Source: Mytilus edulis (taxonomy: Eukaryota; Mollusca; Bivalvia; Mytilida; Mytilidae). Taken from it: a stretch of 64,000 bases of DNA. How positions within the stretch are numbered: position 1 is the first letter of the stretch; each line of letters opens with the position of its first letter. Positions 47,930 to 59,162 of the stretch are shown here, piece by piece. The position numbers were made by a program, and so were the translations under genes. The stretch spans positions 73,299,821-73,363,820 of the forward strand of contig NC_092346.1 of NCBI RefSeq assembly GCF_963676685.1, written 5' to 3'. The notes beneath the pieces are model-generated. The model was not told the origin of the DNA and ran no database searches. It saw only the letters and a program-made list of their open reading frames with translations.

Positions 47930-48298
47930 AGTGTTCTTGCATTGATGTGTACTGTTTTCCTATCACGTAATTGTCATTTTAGCGGTATTGTTTTGACATT
48001 TTCATATAAGCGGGATGTTCTGCTAGTCATAAAACCAAGTTCACCCCACCATTAGTTCTTAAAATGGCATGTACCAAGTCAGGAATATGGCAGTTTTCAT
48101 AAAATAGTTCTTTTCTATGTATGTAGCATTGGCATATGTTTTGGTACACTTTAATGTTTCTGTTGTAATTTTTTTCTTTTAATAGATGATGATTGTGTTT
48201 CCCTCGGTATAAGTTTGGAAACCTGATTTGTTTTCTCTTAATCGATAAATGTCTTTTGAACAGCGGTATTAATACTACTGTTGCCTTTACTTATAGTG
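47930..48298 (-). repeat. dispersed repeat family B, reverse copy
   Basis: agttcaccccaccattagtt, catgtaccaagtcaggaata, aacctgatttgttttctct, tgtcttttgaacagcggta and actactgttgcctttact follow reverse family B order. Confidence 0.8.
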
Positions 48299-48299
48299 T

Positions 48300-49480
48300 C
48301 ATAAATCAGGCCGTTGTTTTTTCGTAAAATTGTTTCAAGGTTTCTTGAGCTCGAGTATAATAATAACCGTTTCATTTCTAATACGACATTCTGAAATAGG
48401 AATAACATTCTGAATAATTCCTATAGAACCGTGTGGAAAACAATCCAAATCAGTGTTGTAGTGTAAATGTATATTTGTTTACTTTAAATTTCAGTTTAAT
48501 CATAATCTTATTAAAATTAATAACTATCGTTAAGGATTAACTGGTATAATCCAAAGTGGGTGGGTATTTCGTTTTTAAATGTTAGTGTATAGTCTGTCTG
48601 AACAACGTGAAAAAAAGCAAATACGGTACGCAGTCCAACCAACTCCACTAGATCTGTTGAATGTGAACTATTTGACTGACACTTGTGGAAGTATTTTATT
48701 AGTTATTTATAAGTATTCGCACCTATTGGTGATAATGGGGGTTGATTAACTACCGCTCGATGGAGAACAGATTAAACAACTGAATTAAGATGTGAATTAA
48801 CATATTAAAAGATAATAATTTTGAAATGCATAAAAATGAAATTGAAAAATGATAAAACTAAGATGCTGTAATAAATGAATATATAAAGGAAACTCCAAAC
48901 CAGTATATATCGATATTTATAAAAAAAAAAAAAAAGTGATATAAGATACCGGAATCCCCCCCCCCCTCGAAGGGTAGCATAGCTGGTAATACTATACCAA
49001 TATAAAGAAAAAAGTGAAAGAAAAATCCTATGATTATGTTGGTTATCCTTTTTTAAACAAACGTTTCAACCAATATTCTGACGATTTTACCGCGATGTGT
49101 TTTTAAGAAAGGTTTTAACACTTGACAATCTATTTATAATTTCTCTGCTTGAACATTTGAAATGAAGATAAAAAAACGCAAATCTGAAAAACTTTTTGAC
49201 AAAATTTGAAAGGAAGTTCTTGGTTAACATATAAATGGAAAAAGGTTTAAAAGATAATTTCTCAATAAGCGTAAGGTTTCCTATATAGTATTCGCTTACT
49301 TTCACGTCCAAAACAATATGATCTACAGCAACCACCGAAAACATATAGAATTTGACGGGGATAAAAATGTCTATGAGCGATCAACTATTCCCTCAGTAAA
49401 ATAAATCAGAATTAGTGTAAAGACGTCATCAACTGTCGAAGTAAAAAAAAATATGACCTTGTGCGGTTAAGTCTACGTCG
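48300..49480. other. no gene identified
   Basis: Contains A and C homopolymers near 48,919-48,965. The minus-strand 85-codon ORF at 49,087-49,344 has no domain. Confidence 0.4.
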
Positions 49481-49484
49481 TCAA

Positions 49485-50060
49485 TATAACAATAAGAAGA
49501 TTTGGTATAACTGCCAATTAGAAAACTATTCACCTGAGACAAGATGACGCATACAAGCAGTTGACTACCTTTAACCATATGGTAAATTATAAAAAGCAGT
49601 ACTGTAGTTGTACAAGAAGAATCTTATCAGGTCGTGTTTTGTTAAGTTTAAAATCAATTATTTATTCCCAACCTTCAAGGCATACTGAATAGATCTCTAT
49701 TTGACGGCGGAAATCAACCTATAAAACGTCTTACATGATGATGAAATGTAAAACAATTAAAACGAGAAAACCAACGTTCATGTAAAAAAGCAATAAACGA
49801 ATTACTGATAGGATTGACAAAACCAATAATAACCATTGATTACTACAGAATCCTTACCTTCAACATACTATTTGTTAGGAGGCGGGGTAAAATATGTTTG
49901 CAAGCCCTCGACCCTCCAATAACCTAAGACAGTATTAAAACAAAACAACAAAAGAAAGCACTGTAAAAAGGTGAAAAGGATCAAACTTGGACTCATTAGA
50001 TCGGCAAAACAGCACTGAAAAAAACTAACAAAAACTTAAGACACTAAAAATCAATATAAA
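49485..50060 (+). repeat. dispersed repeat family A, degraded
   Basis: agatttggtataactgccaa, aataaccattgattactaca, aggaggcggggtaaaatatg, tttgcaagccctcgaccct and ccaataacctaagacagt follow family A order with gaps. Confidence 0.6.
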
Positions 50061-50450
50061 AGTACTAGATATTAGACTGTCTGATGTTCAAATTCGACTA
50101 AGTTTTATTAGATTTTTTAATTTTTGACACCAATGGAGGAACAAGACCCACTACGTTTTCTTTGTACTTGATCACAGTATTTTCTGATCTGCAGGCGGCT
50201 AAGTGTAACTGCATGAATTTAGATTTGGCTTCAACATTTCTAGATTTCTTGTTTCGTAGCAAAATTCTTGACAATATATGGATAATCATTTTCTACGGTA
50301 TTTTCTAGGTTTGGATTTTATTAACCTGCACGACTTGAACGTGAATCTTTAATATAATGTTGCAACAAACCGAACAGAGCAGGAAGGTAAAGTTGGAAAA
50401 CAAGAATATTCTGAAGTAGCAACATATTATTAGGACATGTACCAAATGCT

Positions 50451-51563
50451 CTACAGAATCACTGGCGAAATTATGTTAAACACCTTTGAAAAACAAATAT
50501 CGTACTGACCACTGTCCGTAATAGCTGAAAATAGGCTTGGTAACCAATGAAACTCGTCTGATCTTGCATCTATTGCTTCACATTCGTCTAAAGCAGGTGG
50601 GATGTAGCTATCTTCAACAATCACCGGTATTATATCTTTACTGCGAACCTTATTTTCATAGTAAAGTCTCCATTCTTGATTGACAAAATCATCTGAGATG
50701 ACGACAACTACCTTTTCTGAACGTCTCAACGCGTGTTCTATTGATTCTCGTTTTGATTGTCCTTTTTTGAAATTTCTGGCGGGATAACAGCAAACTATTC
50801 CAACCTTGGGTGATTCAAGCATTTTCACTACATCTGCAACCCATGGCTTGTTTCTAGATGTGTGTGCGAAAAACGCGTGGTACTTTTTCTTTGGAGGTAA
50901 TTGAGGACAAGCGCCTCGAATCAGCTCCAAAAATTGATCCCACCATTTAACTTGCTTGCAAGTAGCGTTAATGAACATACAGTCTTTTAGAAACGGTGGA
51001 ATATTACAAGGTTCGATCAATACGGGAATGAAGACTAAATCGTTGACGTTTCCTCGAGACAAAATTTCCAATTCCATTTTTGCCCAGTCACCGTTAATGT
51101 AAGTATTCGATAAAACTATAACAATCCTCATGGATTTGCCAATAAAATGCTGAATGTTTGAAGAAAATGATTGGCTCTGATTTTTATCCTTTTCATAGAC
51201 ACAACACTTGAAACCTTTATTTTCTAGTTCCCGAACTACAGCTTTTACCCAGTTTCTGTCACGATTGGCATATTCGTAGCTGAAGAAGACGTGGTATTCC
51301 TTGTCTTCAGGTAAGGAAGGTGCTTCATTTACATTAAAATACGAATCTTTTAAAAGCGACATTGTATGTGATCTTTCCAGTGTTGTTGCAGACTTCTCAT
51401 TAGTTATTTCTCTGGAAAGGATAAGAGAATTATTGTTAATGACAGCATCAAGCGGTGAACACAGTTTTTTCCGCCCTTGCTTATTCGGCATTTTATCCAT
51501 AGGGATTTGCTCAGAATTCAAATGATCTATATTAAATCCTTCTTCTACATCCGTAATATACAA
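50451..51563 (-). CDS. tandem double TIR-domain protein (5' partial)
   Basis: A 370-codon open stretch. It begins right after a possible acceptor (caatctag|TTG), so at least one upstream exon is likely; the first in-frame ATG is at 51,500 (codon 22). TIR1, about residues 90-220: YHVFFSYE (box 1), IGKSMRIVIVLSNTY, then W160 followed by MELE, and KWWDQFLELI (box 3 region). TIR2, about 228-350: YHAFFAHTSR, KVVVVISDDFVNQEW and IIPVIVEDSYIPP. TIR domains act in innate immune signalling and some cleave NAD+. Acidic residues sit after the W in both domains, but I cannot say whether either is catalytic. No death, LRR or transmembrane region is visible in this exon. The last ~18 residues after SGQ may be intron read-through. 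Such intracellular TIR proteins are expanded in bivalves (family knowledge). Confidence 0.82.
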   Translation of the reverse strand: MYITDVEEGFNIDHLNSEQIPMDKMPNKQGRKKLCSPLDAVINNNSLILSREITNEKSATTLERSHTMSLLKDSYFNVNEAPSLPEDKEYHVFFSYEYANRDRNWVKAVVRELENKGFKCCVYEKDKNQSQSFSSNIQHFIGKSMRIVIVLSNTYINGDWAKMELEILSRGNVNDLVFIPVLIEPCNIPPFLKDCMFINATCKQVKWWDQFLELIRGACPQLPPKKKYHAFFAHTSRNKPWVADVVKMLESPKVGIVCCYPARNFKKGQSKRESIEHALRRSEKVVVVISDDFVNQEWRLYYENKVRSKDIIPVIVEDSYIPPALDECEAIDARSDEFHWLPSLFSAITDSGQYDICFSKVFNIISPVIL

Positions 51564-51599
51564 CTAGATTGTAAGATATATTCCGAAATGATAGTGTCA

Positions 51600-52250
51600 C
51601 TACTTGTTTAAATATTCCTTTTCAAATTTGAAGTTAAAAGTTTTCTATAAAAGATGGATTCAAAAAGTCTAACACGTCCAGATACACATCATATTATGTT
51701 TTTTCACAGACATAAACTTATTCGATAAGAATGTATGGTAGATTTTAATTTCGATAATACCGTAAGATATTGTTCAATAATGGCGGTATGTAGGTTTAAA
51801 TCTTACTTCTATAGGAACAATTAGCCTGTGACTGACAATCTGTTTTGAACTATTGTTATAACCTTGTTGAATTAACCCTTTTATTCGAGTTTAATACATT
51901 ACCTTAAGAAGTATGTGCTATACAATCTAATCCATATATAATGTTTGAGTTACATAAAGGCGGATTTTGCTTATGTTTATTTCTTTTGCAATGATAAAGT
52001 TTTGAAATACAAAAGATGCAACTGTTTATTTTAAATCATTCTCTTTTAATGGTGCACTTCAATGTTCTCATATACGAAATTGTATAGTTGATGGTAAATC
52101 GGTAGAGATTGTGATCCTTTTCTCTGGAAACACAATTTTGGTTTGGAGGAAATTCACCAACTTTAAAAAGACACATAAAAATATGAGATACGTGTAGATC
52201 ACTATGTACTTTCTATTTAATCTCAAGCGTTTCGATTGAAGTGACCTTTT
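51600..52250. other. upstream side of the TIR gene; no other gene
   Basis: Upstream exons of the TIR gene could lie here, but none can be picked with confidence. Confidence 0.35.
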
Positions 52251-52257
52251 TTTTTTT

Positions 52258-52266
52258 TATATAAAA
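52258..52266 (+). promoter_or_regulatory. TATA-like box before the repeat-peptide ORF
   Basis: tatataaaa, 52 bp before the ATG at 52,318. This spacing would give a 5' UTR of about 20-30 nt. It follows a T-run, so it may be chance in AT-rich DNA. Confidence 0.4.
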
Positions 52267-52317
52267 CCAGTCTTCAACTAGACCATATTTACCCAATGTC
52301 AAATTTAAGGTCACAAA

Positions 52318-52485
52318 ATGAGATATTTTTTTATCATTTGCGTTTTGCTTAACAAGAACAACACATACAGTGTGGACTACACAGAACAGGCAACCGTAGA
52401 CTTTAAAGACTATTCAAACGTAGACTTCAAAGAATATTCAACCGTAGACTTCAATGACTCTTCAACCGTAGACTTCATAGACTAG
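52318..52485 (+). CDS. tentative small secreted acidic repeat peptide (55 aa)
   Basis: ATG at 52,318 opens MRYFFIICVLLNKNNTYS, a plausible signal peptide. It continues as SVDYTEQAT, VDFKDYSN, VDFKEYST, VDFNDSST and VDFID, then TAG. The repeat is 8 residues with consensus VDFxD/ExS and is encoded by a 24-bp minisatellite. After the TAG the same frame goes on through more VDF/IDF units with two further TAG codons, all at the same codon of the unit. So the peptide is either short by design or a longer repeat protein broken by mutation. Codon-aligned repeats, a signal-like start and a TATA box argue for a gene; AT-rich chance remains possible. Confidence 0.35.
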   Translation: MRYFFIICVLLNKNNTYSVDYTEQATVDFKDYSNVDFKEYSTVDFNDSSTVDFID

Positions 52486-52563
52486 TCAAACATAGACTTC
52501 ACAGAAAAGTCAAACGTGAATTTCAAAGACTAGTCTAACGTGAACGTAGACTTCACAGACTAG
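52396..52563 (+). repeat. 24-bp minisatellite, seven units
   Basis: Seven 24-bp units built on gtagacttcaaagactattc, 168 bp in all with no net frame change. The last unit has its core displaced by 6 bp. Codon 6 of the unit varies TAT, TAT, TCT, TAG, AAG, TAG, TAG (seventh counted at the unit end). Confidence 0.9.
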
Positions 52564-52569
52564 GAAACA

Positions 52570-53390
52570 CATGATAAATGAAGTGTGTCTATATTTTATG
52601 TCATAGGTCAAGTTCTGATTATCAGGGGCCTTGATGGCCCCATTAAACGATAGCGGAGCTAAATTAATTGACTGTTTTGAAAAGTACTTGGCATGCACAC
52701 TTTGGCTATTGATGTAAGCATTGATAAAACAGTGTTACTATTTAACACAAAATGTTAAAACATAAATCTAATCAAATAATCAAACGTTATAAAGATATAG
52801 GTTAAAAAGCGATAACTGTATTACTAGAAGTTTTAAAATATAAATCATACTTTTAATTACTGTGACAGTGTCTATGTTTTATTTTTGTACCCAATAGCTG
52901 ATCACCTGCACGTTCTATTAAGCGATATTTGATCGTATGGAATACTTTCATGCTGTTTGCAAATAGAGAAAGATAACGCACTATTCTATGAAATATTTAT
53001 ACTTCGGAGCAATAATGCCGTGTTGACTCTTTTTTATTCATATTTCAGTAAAAGACGAGGACATTACGTTGGAACTTTTTTTTAATATATTCATTTTTAA
53101 CTTTATACAATACTGTTTTCTTCTAAAATCATATCGTGCAGACAGAGTTAGTTAATTAAACGCAAATCAATTTACATTGTTCAAAACAAATCATGATAAA
53201 ATGATAAGAAGATTAAAATGTGTATATTTGGATAGGTCATCACTAAATAACAATCAGCTGATTAATTTAATGATTTTTGTTGGAGTATATTGATTAAATT
53301 GGCTACAATCCACTCATCACATGTTCAGTTTAAAATCTATGTGTCGAATCTTGTTTCTTTTGTCAAAGCACTTCAAGTGTAGGTATATAC
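52570..53390. other. no gene identified
   Basis: Only short ORFs without features. Confidence 0.4.
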
Positions 53391-53404
53391 ATGCCACTGT
53401 TTTA

Positions 53405-53780
53405 CTCTGTAAAGTCCCGGTCACAACAGTTCGTACGATTTTTTGTCGTGGAAGATCTAAAAAATTGTTGTCGTGGCACTGTTGTGCAAAATGTCAAAAA
53501 AATATTTCCGAGTGGTCACATCAGCTGCGACATGTCCACGATGGTTCCACGATGGGAACAGTACAGAAAAAAAGAATTGTTATTGTACTGTCGTGCGTTT
53601 GTCGCAAGTGAGTCTTGCGAAAGTCGTGCGCCAGTCGTACGACAATCGTGAGTTGTTTGGTGCTATTTTTCCGGTTTTCATGTCATGGGATACGCGTGGT
53701 ACTGTCGTGTCACTGTCGAACGACTGTCGAACGTCTGTCGCACGACTATCGCACAACAGTCATGGGTAATTCGCGCATTT
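53405..53780. repeat. GTCG/CGAC-rich dispersed element
   Basis: A locally CpG-rich island starting tcccggtcacaacagttcg and ending near cacaacagtcatgggtaat. It is packed with gtcgtgcg, gtcgtacgac, gtcgcacgac and ctgtcgaacg motifs, alternating in both orientations so short palindromes abound. All three plus-strand frames stay open over parts of it because the motif lacks stops, so the ORFs at 53,321-53,769 are by-products. Confidence 0.6.
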
Positions 53781-53979
53781 GACTCCGAACTACAAGTCTA
53801 TAAAGAAAGCCCAATTAATTGCGTGCCATTTGACATTTGCTTTCCATATTGTTCAGTGTCATTATAAGTTCGGTCCAAATAAACGACATTTTTTGTATTA
53901 GTTTATATTATAATTGTTCAGCGAATTTACACCAGGATGCACCTGAAAAGAAAAAATTACAAAAGAAAGGTAGTATCAA

Positions 53980-54410
53980 TAAATAAAGGCAACAGTAGTA
54001 TACCGCTGTTCAAAACACATAAATCCATGGACAAAAAACTAAATCGGGGTAACAAACTAAAACCGAGGGAAACGCATTAAATATAAGAGGAGAACAACGA
54101 CACAACACTGAAATGTATCACACACAGAAACGGACAAAGCATCAGACAAAATCCCACGAGAATAACAAATATAACATCAAAACCAAATACATGAATTTGG
54201 GATAGACAAGTACCGTGACACGTCTTCGCAATGTGAAATTACACTCAAAAATAAGAGAAAACAAACGACGCAACGTTAAAATGTAACACACACAGTAACG
54301 AACAATTATATAACAATGGCCATATTCCTGACTTGGTACAGGACTTTTTAAAGGAAAAAATGGTGGGTTGAACCTGGTTTTGTGGCATGCCAAACGTGGG
54401 TGATGTACAT
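53980..54410 (+). repeat. dispersed repeat family B, near-complete copy
   Basis: aataaaggcaacagtagtat, tccatggacaaaaaactaaa, gaggagaacaacgacacaac, acggacaaagcatcagac, ttcctgacttggtacagga and ggtgggttgaacctggttt. Collinear with 8,452-8,905 and extending further 3'. Confidence 0.85.
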
Positions 54411-54590
54411 TCTGTATTTACAACTCGTCTAAACATCAACCCAACAATGTTAGATCTGTAAATTTGCTTTCGCATATTTTTTGTTCTTCCCTCGCCGGGA
54501 TTCGAACCCATGCTACTGAAATATCGTGACACCAAATCGCCTGCACTGTAACCGGCAGTTTTAATCTAGCGTCGTACTACAGTACATGAT
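54410..54590 (-). repeat. tRNA-derived SINE (head region)
   Basis: Minus strand carries a pol III B box, ggttcgaatcc (plus: ggattcgaacc near 54,500), and gcgatttggtgtcacgatat upstream of it, as in the better-preserved relative at 55.14-55.22 kb. The tRNA-like fold is decayed, so it is a SINE head rather than a tRNA gene. Confidence 0.65.
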
Positions 54591-54699
54591 ATATAAGGCA
54601 TGAATATGTTATGTTTTACAGATCAGCTAAATTATCTATAGTAAAGGATCCTACAAATTAATGTAAGATACAGTCACAGAAATAATTATATTTATAAGT

Positions 54700-54830
54700 A
54701 CGTCTGAACCAGTGACGAATCTACAACAGATTTATCCATCGGATCACCAGCAGTGATGGTGATACATGGTTGTGTACATTCTGTATATACAACTCGTCTA
54801 AACATCAACCAAACAATATATATATATATA
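54700..54830. repeat. SINE body duplicate
   Basis: tccatcggatcaccagcagt, gtgtacattctgtatata and caactcgtctaaacatcaac repeat 54,405-54,440 and 55,620-55,640, linking the three SINE pieces in this region. Confidence 0.65.
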
Positions 54831-55134
54831 GCCATGAATAAATGCTCTATGTTAATTACGGAAGCTAGGTAAGGAGCTTTACAGTTTCTATACATCATTT
54901 TGGCGTTTATTGAGTACATATCTCATCATTCATTATTGTTCTTATTGTCATATTTGTATGCCTGAACATTCGAACTAAAAAACACTTGTGTATATAAGTA
55001 AATTAGTCAGTAGATTATTTATTATGGTGACTTCTGTAATTACAATAATGTGTCAATTAACATAATTTAACATAATATACCCACATACATTACACCCGAT
55101 TTATGAATATATTTCATTCATAATGTTTGTTTTT

Positions 55135-55260
55135 TTCGAACTCATGCTACTGAGATATCGTGACACCAAATCGTCATGCACTATATCAGACACGCTAGAC
55201 CACTCAGCCACCTAGGCTTCGCAAAATTAAAGCTTTCGGTGGCCGGGTGTTACCTTTCCT
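55135..55260 (-). repeat. tRNA-derived SINE with A and B boxes
   Basis: Minus strand: ggtggctgagtggtctagcg (A-box type, plus coordinates about 55,190-55,212) is followed about 60 bp later by a decayed B box (agttcga, near 55,136-55,142). Leu/Ser-tRNA-like with a long variable region. Same family as 54.41-54.59 kb. Confidence 0.65.
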
Positions 55261-55559
55261 CGACTGTTTCAATCTAGCGTCTTAATACAGGGCATGATAT
55301 AGCAGGCATGCAGATGGACTTGTAACAGATCAGATGTGACGATAAATGGCTGACACACGTTAAGAGAGAGCCATATCTCTTGCACGTTAAAGACACCCTT
55401 GTAGATTTCGAAAAAGAGCAGGCTAATGCCACTACAAGGCAGCACTCGCACCCGCAAAATGGAAAGGAATTAATATAAGTTGCAAAACTTGTTTCCCAAT
55501 CCACTATAAATAAATATGTTTAAACTAAACTAACAGATCAAATGAAATATTTATTGTAA

Positions 55560-56130
55560 AGGATCCTACAAATAAATGCAAGATACAGTCACAGAAATAA
55601 CAACTCTACAAGAAATGTATCCATCGAATCACCAGCAGTGATGGTTACATATAGTTGAAATTTTTACAAAAACTTCTAATAACTACAGTTTGGATTATGG
55701 CTTAAAAGTAGATTTTCATATTTTCGTGTTACGACTTATAATTCATACAAATTATATGTTTACATCTTTGCGTACATATAATTCAAACCTATTAGCGAAT
55801 CAGGATATCAGGCGTTTTAACTGTCAATGATTTAAACAACATGTTATTTTAATATTCTTGTTGTCTGTTATAGCAGAATAAATTAATTTGATTTGAATTT
55901 AGGTCACATATTTTACCACAGTCACGTTATTTATGTTTATTTAATTACTTTAGATAATGATTTCATTGCTGTTTCCAGTGATATACAGTTAAAAAGAGAA
56001 AATTAATGTCGATCTGTATACCACTTATTAAGTATGTGGTTTCGTGAAATATTTTGACAAGAAATTGCACTGTTGTTCATTTTATTTTCATCTGAACTTC
56101 GTATTGTTGGCAGTTAAGACGTATTACCTC
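55560..56130. other. SINE remnant then no gene
   Basis: 55,555-55,650 repeats ggatcctacaaat, gcaagatacagtcacagaaa and caccagcagtgatggt from 54.65-54.76 kb. Beyond that nothing is recognised. Confidence 0.5.
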
Positions 56131-56140
56131 TCAGCTAATC

Positions 56141-56527
56141 ATGTCCTTTGTATGGTATTTATCTCATGGTGGTTGCCAACAACATAATATTTTTGCGGAA
56201 ATGTTTTCATACTGTGGTTTGTTCGGTCATCATTGTGCACTATTGACAAATGTGTATTCCTACAGAACGAGTGTACAGAAATGTACCTTAGAATTTTACA
56301 TTGACGATGGTAAATATCCTCTGAATGCTGCTATGTCTAGCAAAAGGTATTGGAAACAAACAGGTGTTAAAAAGCGGGAAAATATTTTAAATCACTTGTC
56401 GAGATGTACAAAAATGGAAACCAACAGAACTAATGTATGTTTCGGAGTGTACTGTGGCGTCTATTTTGCTGAACTACGATATACATTATTGTTTAAGGGT
56501 CAGCGGAAGCCCGCCTTCTGGTGTTAG
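56141..56527 (+). CDS. hypothetical 128-codon ORF, doubtful
   Basis: ATG-initiated, fairly Cys-rich (SYCGLFGHHC, SRCTKME, VCFGVYCG), with no recognised domain and no signal peptide. The last ~25 codons run into repeat family E (cagcggaagcccgcc), so the natural C-terminus, if any, is not this one. A ttcctacag acceptor-like site lies at about 56,264. It may be a decayed exon or chance. Confidence 0.15.
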   Translation: MSFVWYLSHGGCQQHNIFAEMFSYCGLFGHHCALLTNVYSYRTSVQKCTLEFYIDDGKYPLNAAMSSKRYWKQTGVKKRENILNHLSRCTKMETNRTNVCFGVYCGVYFAELRYTLLFKGQRKPAFWC

Positions 56528-56625
56528 ATTTTCTTGCAGCGATGAAGACCCATTGGTGATGTTGGGCTGTTTTCTTCTCTTTTGTCGGGTTTTTGTCTCT
56601 GACACATTTCACGTTTTTTACATTT
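56490..56625 (+). repeat. repeat family E
   Basis: gatgaagacccattggtgat, tttgtcgggtttttgtctc and gacacatttcacgttttt. Same order as 23,655-23,758. Confidence 0.65.
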
Positions 56626-56629
56626 TACG

Positions 56630-59038
56630 TACAAAAATAGATAACGTTTCTATTGGCTTTTCTGTCATTGTTTAAAAACTGTGGCGACTATAGTTATTAG
56701 ACAATAGCGCAAAGTGATAGCTATTTTTTTTTAATTTAACGTACGTGTTTGGCACCGATCACTTCCTAAAATTGCAGATATTGTAAAACAAAAAACGTAT
56801 ATACGCTGGAAATACTGAGGCTAACACTTATCTAAATAATTGGGACTTACAAAGCTAACACTTATGTTAAAAAGACCAAAGGTTTATAGTCAGCTTTGAT
56901 TGAGCTGTTCGCAACTTCAATTTCAATATACTTACAATTCATTGCCTGAATGTACCATTTAAATCATAACAATACAGAATCACGGATACTGAACAAAGGA
57001 TACAGACAGGTATAAATATATCAGTCGGGGGATTCAAAGCACTGCCAAATAATTTGAATGCTTGCCGAGCCAGCTCTATACGGTTTTGATGCCAATTTAT
57101 AAAACGGACAGTAAGGTATCGCCAAATAAATAGCCAGTTCTTCAGTAATGACATGATTTATAGCAAACATTAATTATTTCTAAAATTGTCCGTTAACTTT
57201 ATGAATTTATTAATTATGAAAAAACTTAAGATTTAAACTCCCTATGGCAAAATTGACCTAATTTATATTTGGCTCTTACTTAAGGTCCATATAGGTCATG
57301 TAGCTCTTCAACTGTTTCAGGTCTTATGTTATTACTTTTCGGATTTCAGATTCTCTGAACGTTCCTTGTAATGGTAAATCCAGAAAAGCACTTTTAGACG
57401 CATGAGATTCATAAAGCGTTGTTTTCATTTTTAACAGTGATTTCACACCTTACAATGTGGATGCAAAATTTACATGTTTAGTGTATACATAATACATCTA
57501 TTTTCTATACATGAAATTTATTGTATGAACATTGAGCAGTAATATAGACCATAATTTATATGAACTCACCTTCTTCGAAGTGTTATATACCGAATATCAA
57601 AAGTTGCTAGTTGCAAGATTTTATATTTGTCCATGATATCACCTATATTTGACACGTGTGTGTATCATTTTTCTTTATACACATGAACAATTTTTGTCTT
57701 TGAAATATATTATTAATTAATTATATATAGTTACATAAAACAATGGTTTGAACGTCAAGGCATTGTATAGAACTAATAATAAAAATGAAAGGGTATAGTG
57801 TACGATTGTGATAAGCTATATCAGGTTTGTTTGCAATTGAAATAACTGTTATTGAGTAACTAGTGGTACATATATATTGTTACATGTGTATGTAACATTT
57901 TGAAGACACGAAATCAAAGGTATATTATAATTTTCTTTACAAGTCTTATATCTTTTTTTCAGAGACGACATATAGAATAATCCAAATATCAATCCGAGAT
58001 TAATTGCATTTTCCATTTCCAAATAATAATAAACACCAAATGCATGACTGAATAGAACTGACAGGAGAGGAAGGGCAGAACTAGAATAAAGTGTTAAGCA
58101 AAACACATCCTTTCTTTTTCGAGAAAACAACATATGGTGTATCATTGAAAATATTGATACGACTATTAAAATTCATTTACCCGGGTGTAGCTGTATAGCT
58201 GTATTAAAAAAATACTGTTCGGATGAAGATCAATATGATAGCAACTTTACAACTGTCTATGAATCATATTCCTACTCTTATATCTCCTGTGTGTATACCT
58301 TTAACAGGGACTTTCAGGGAACTCATCATCGAGTTCCCTAAAAATAAAAATTAACCAGATACATGAAGACAGTCAATGATGTGTTTTCTGACTTAGACCA
58401 GACTCATGTAGATGATTGTTGGTGGTTTATACACTATACTGACTCCTAGTCAACCAATCTTTGATTTTACTCCTTAACGCCGTGTGCTTAGCGGAGCAAC
58501 ACTACTTTATAATTTTGAATTATTTGGTTTTTTTCCGACCGGGAATACTACATGGTGTTATACAGATAAAAAAAATGAAATTTGAAATTTTAATCATCTG
58601 AGTTTTTTTTTCAATAATTTATGATTTCAATCTTTTATATACACTTAACAATTAATACCATCAAGTGTACGTTCTTACAATCTGGACGTGTGCATATCAA
58701 GTAACAGTGTTATTAATTTTTAGTGCCAAAATTGTTTGACATTTCAATACAAAGATCATCTTTGGAATCTAACAATAGAGACCTGAATTTCAATACCCCT
58801 TTTGATATATGTTATCACATAAATAGTTTATTAATTTTCAATTCATTTGTTTAGGAATGAATAAGATATTATATAACCACTACTGTTCAACAGTATATTA
58901 TTTCTGACATGTTTGTTTTAACAAAAGACATAAATAGAAAACCAGATATGTGCAGTTAATGAATTTCATAATCTTGACACCTACATTATTTTTCGACTTA
59001 ATGTTTAATATATATAAAACGTTGGAAAACTCTTTTTA

Positions 59039-59069
<31 letters not shown>

Positions 59070-59160
59070 GAAATTATCTACCTCGATACTGTTTTAATAT
59101 CATTTTTGTTCTACACGCAAAAAATGATTGTCATGTTTGTACTTTTTATAAATACGAATA
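56630..59160. other. no gene identified
   Basis: 57,200-57,370 is a repeat fragment related to 20,575-20,700 (aactccctatggcaaaattg, ctcttcaactgtttcagg). An A(28) homopolymer lies at 59,042-59,069. Minus-strand ORFs at 56,939-57,154 and 57,849-58,145 have no domains. Confidence 0.45.
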
Positions 59161-59162
59161 AA

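Noticed and set aside
50098..50289. Final exon of the TIR gene (ends KSNKT, with AATAAA on the minus strand)
   Set aside because: An acceptor-like ctgcag exists, but its phase does not match any clear donor at the end of the TIR exon.
53321..53769. Three overlapping 86-98 codon ORFs
   Set aside because: All frames stay open because the GTCG/CGAC motif has no stops; no domain and no start context.
54480..54560. A true tRNA gene on the minus strand
   Set aside because: B box is good but the acceptor stem and A box are decayed and a relative lies 0.7 kb away, so it is a SINE head.
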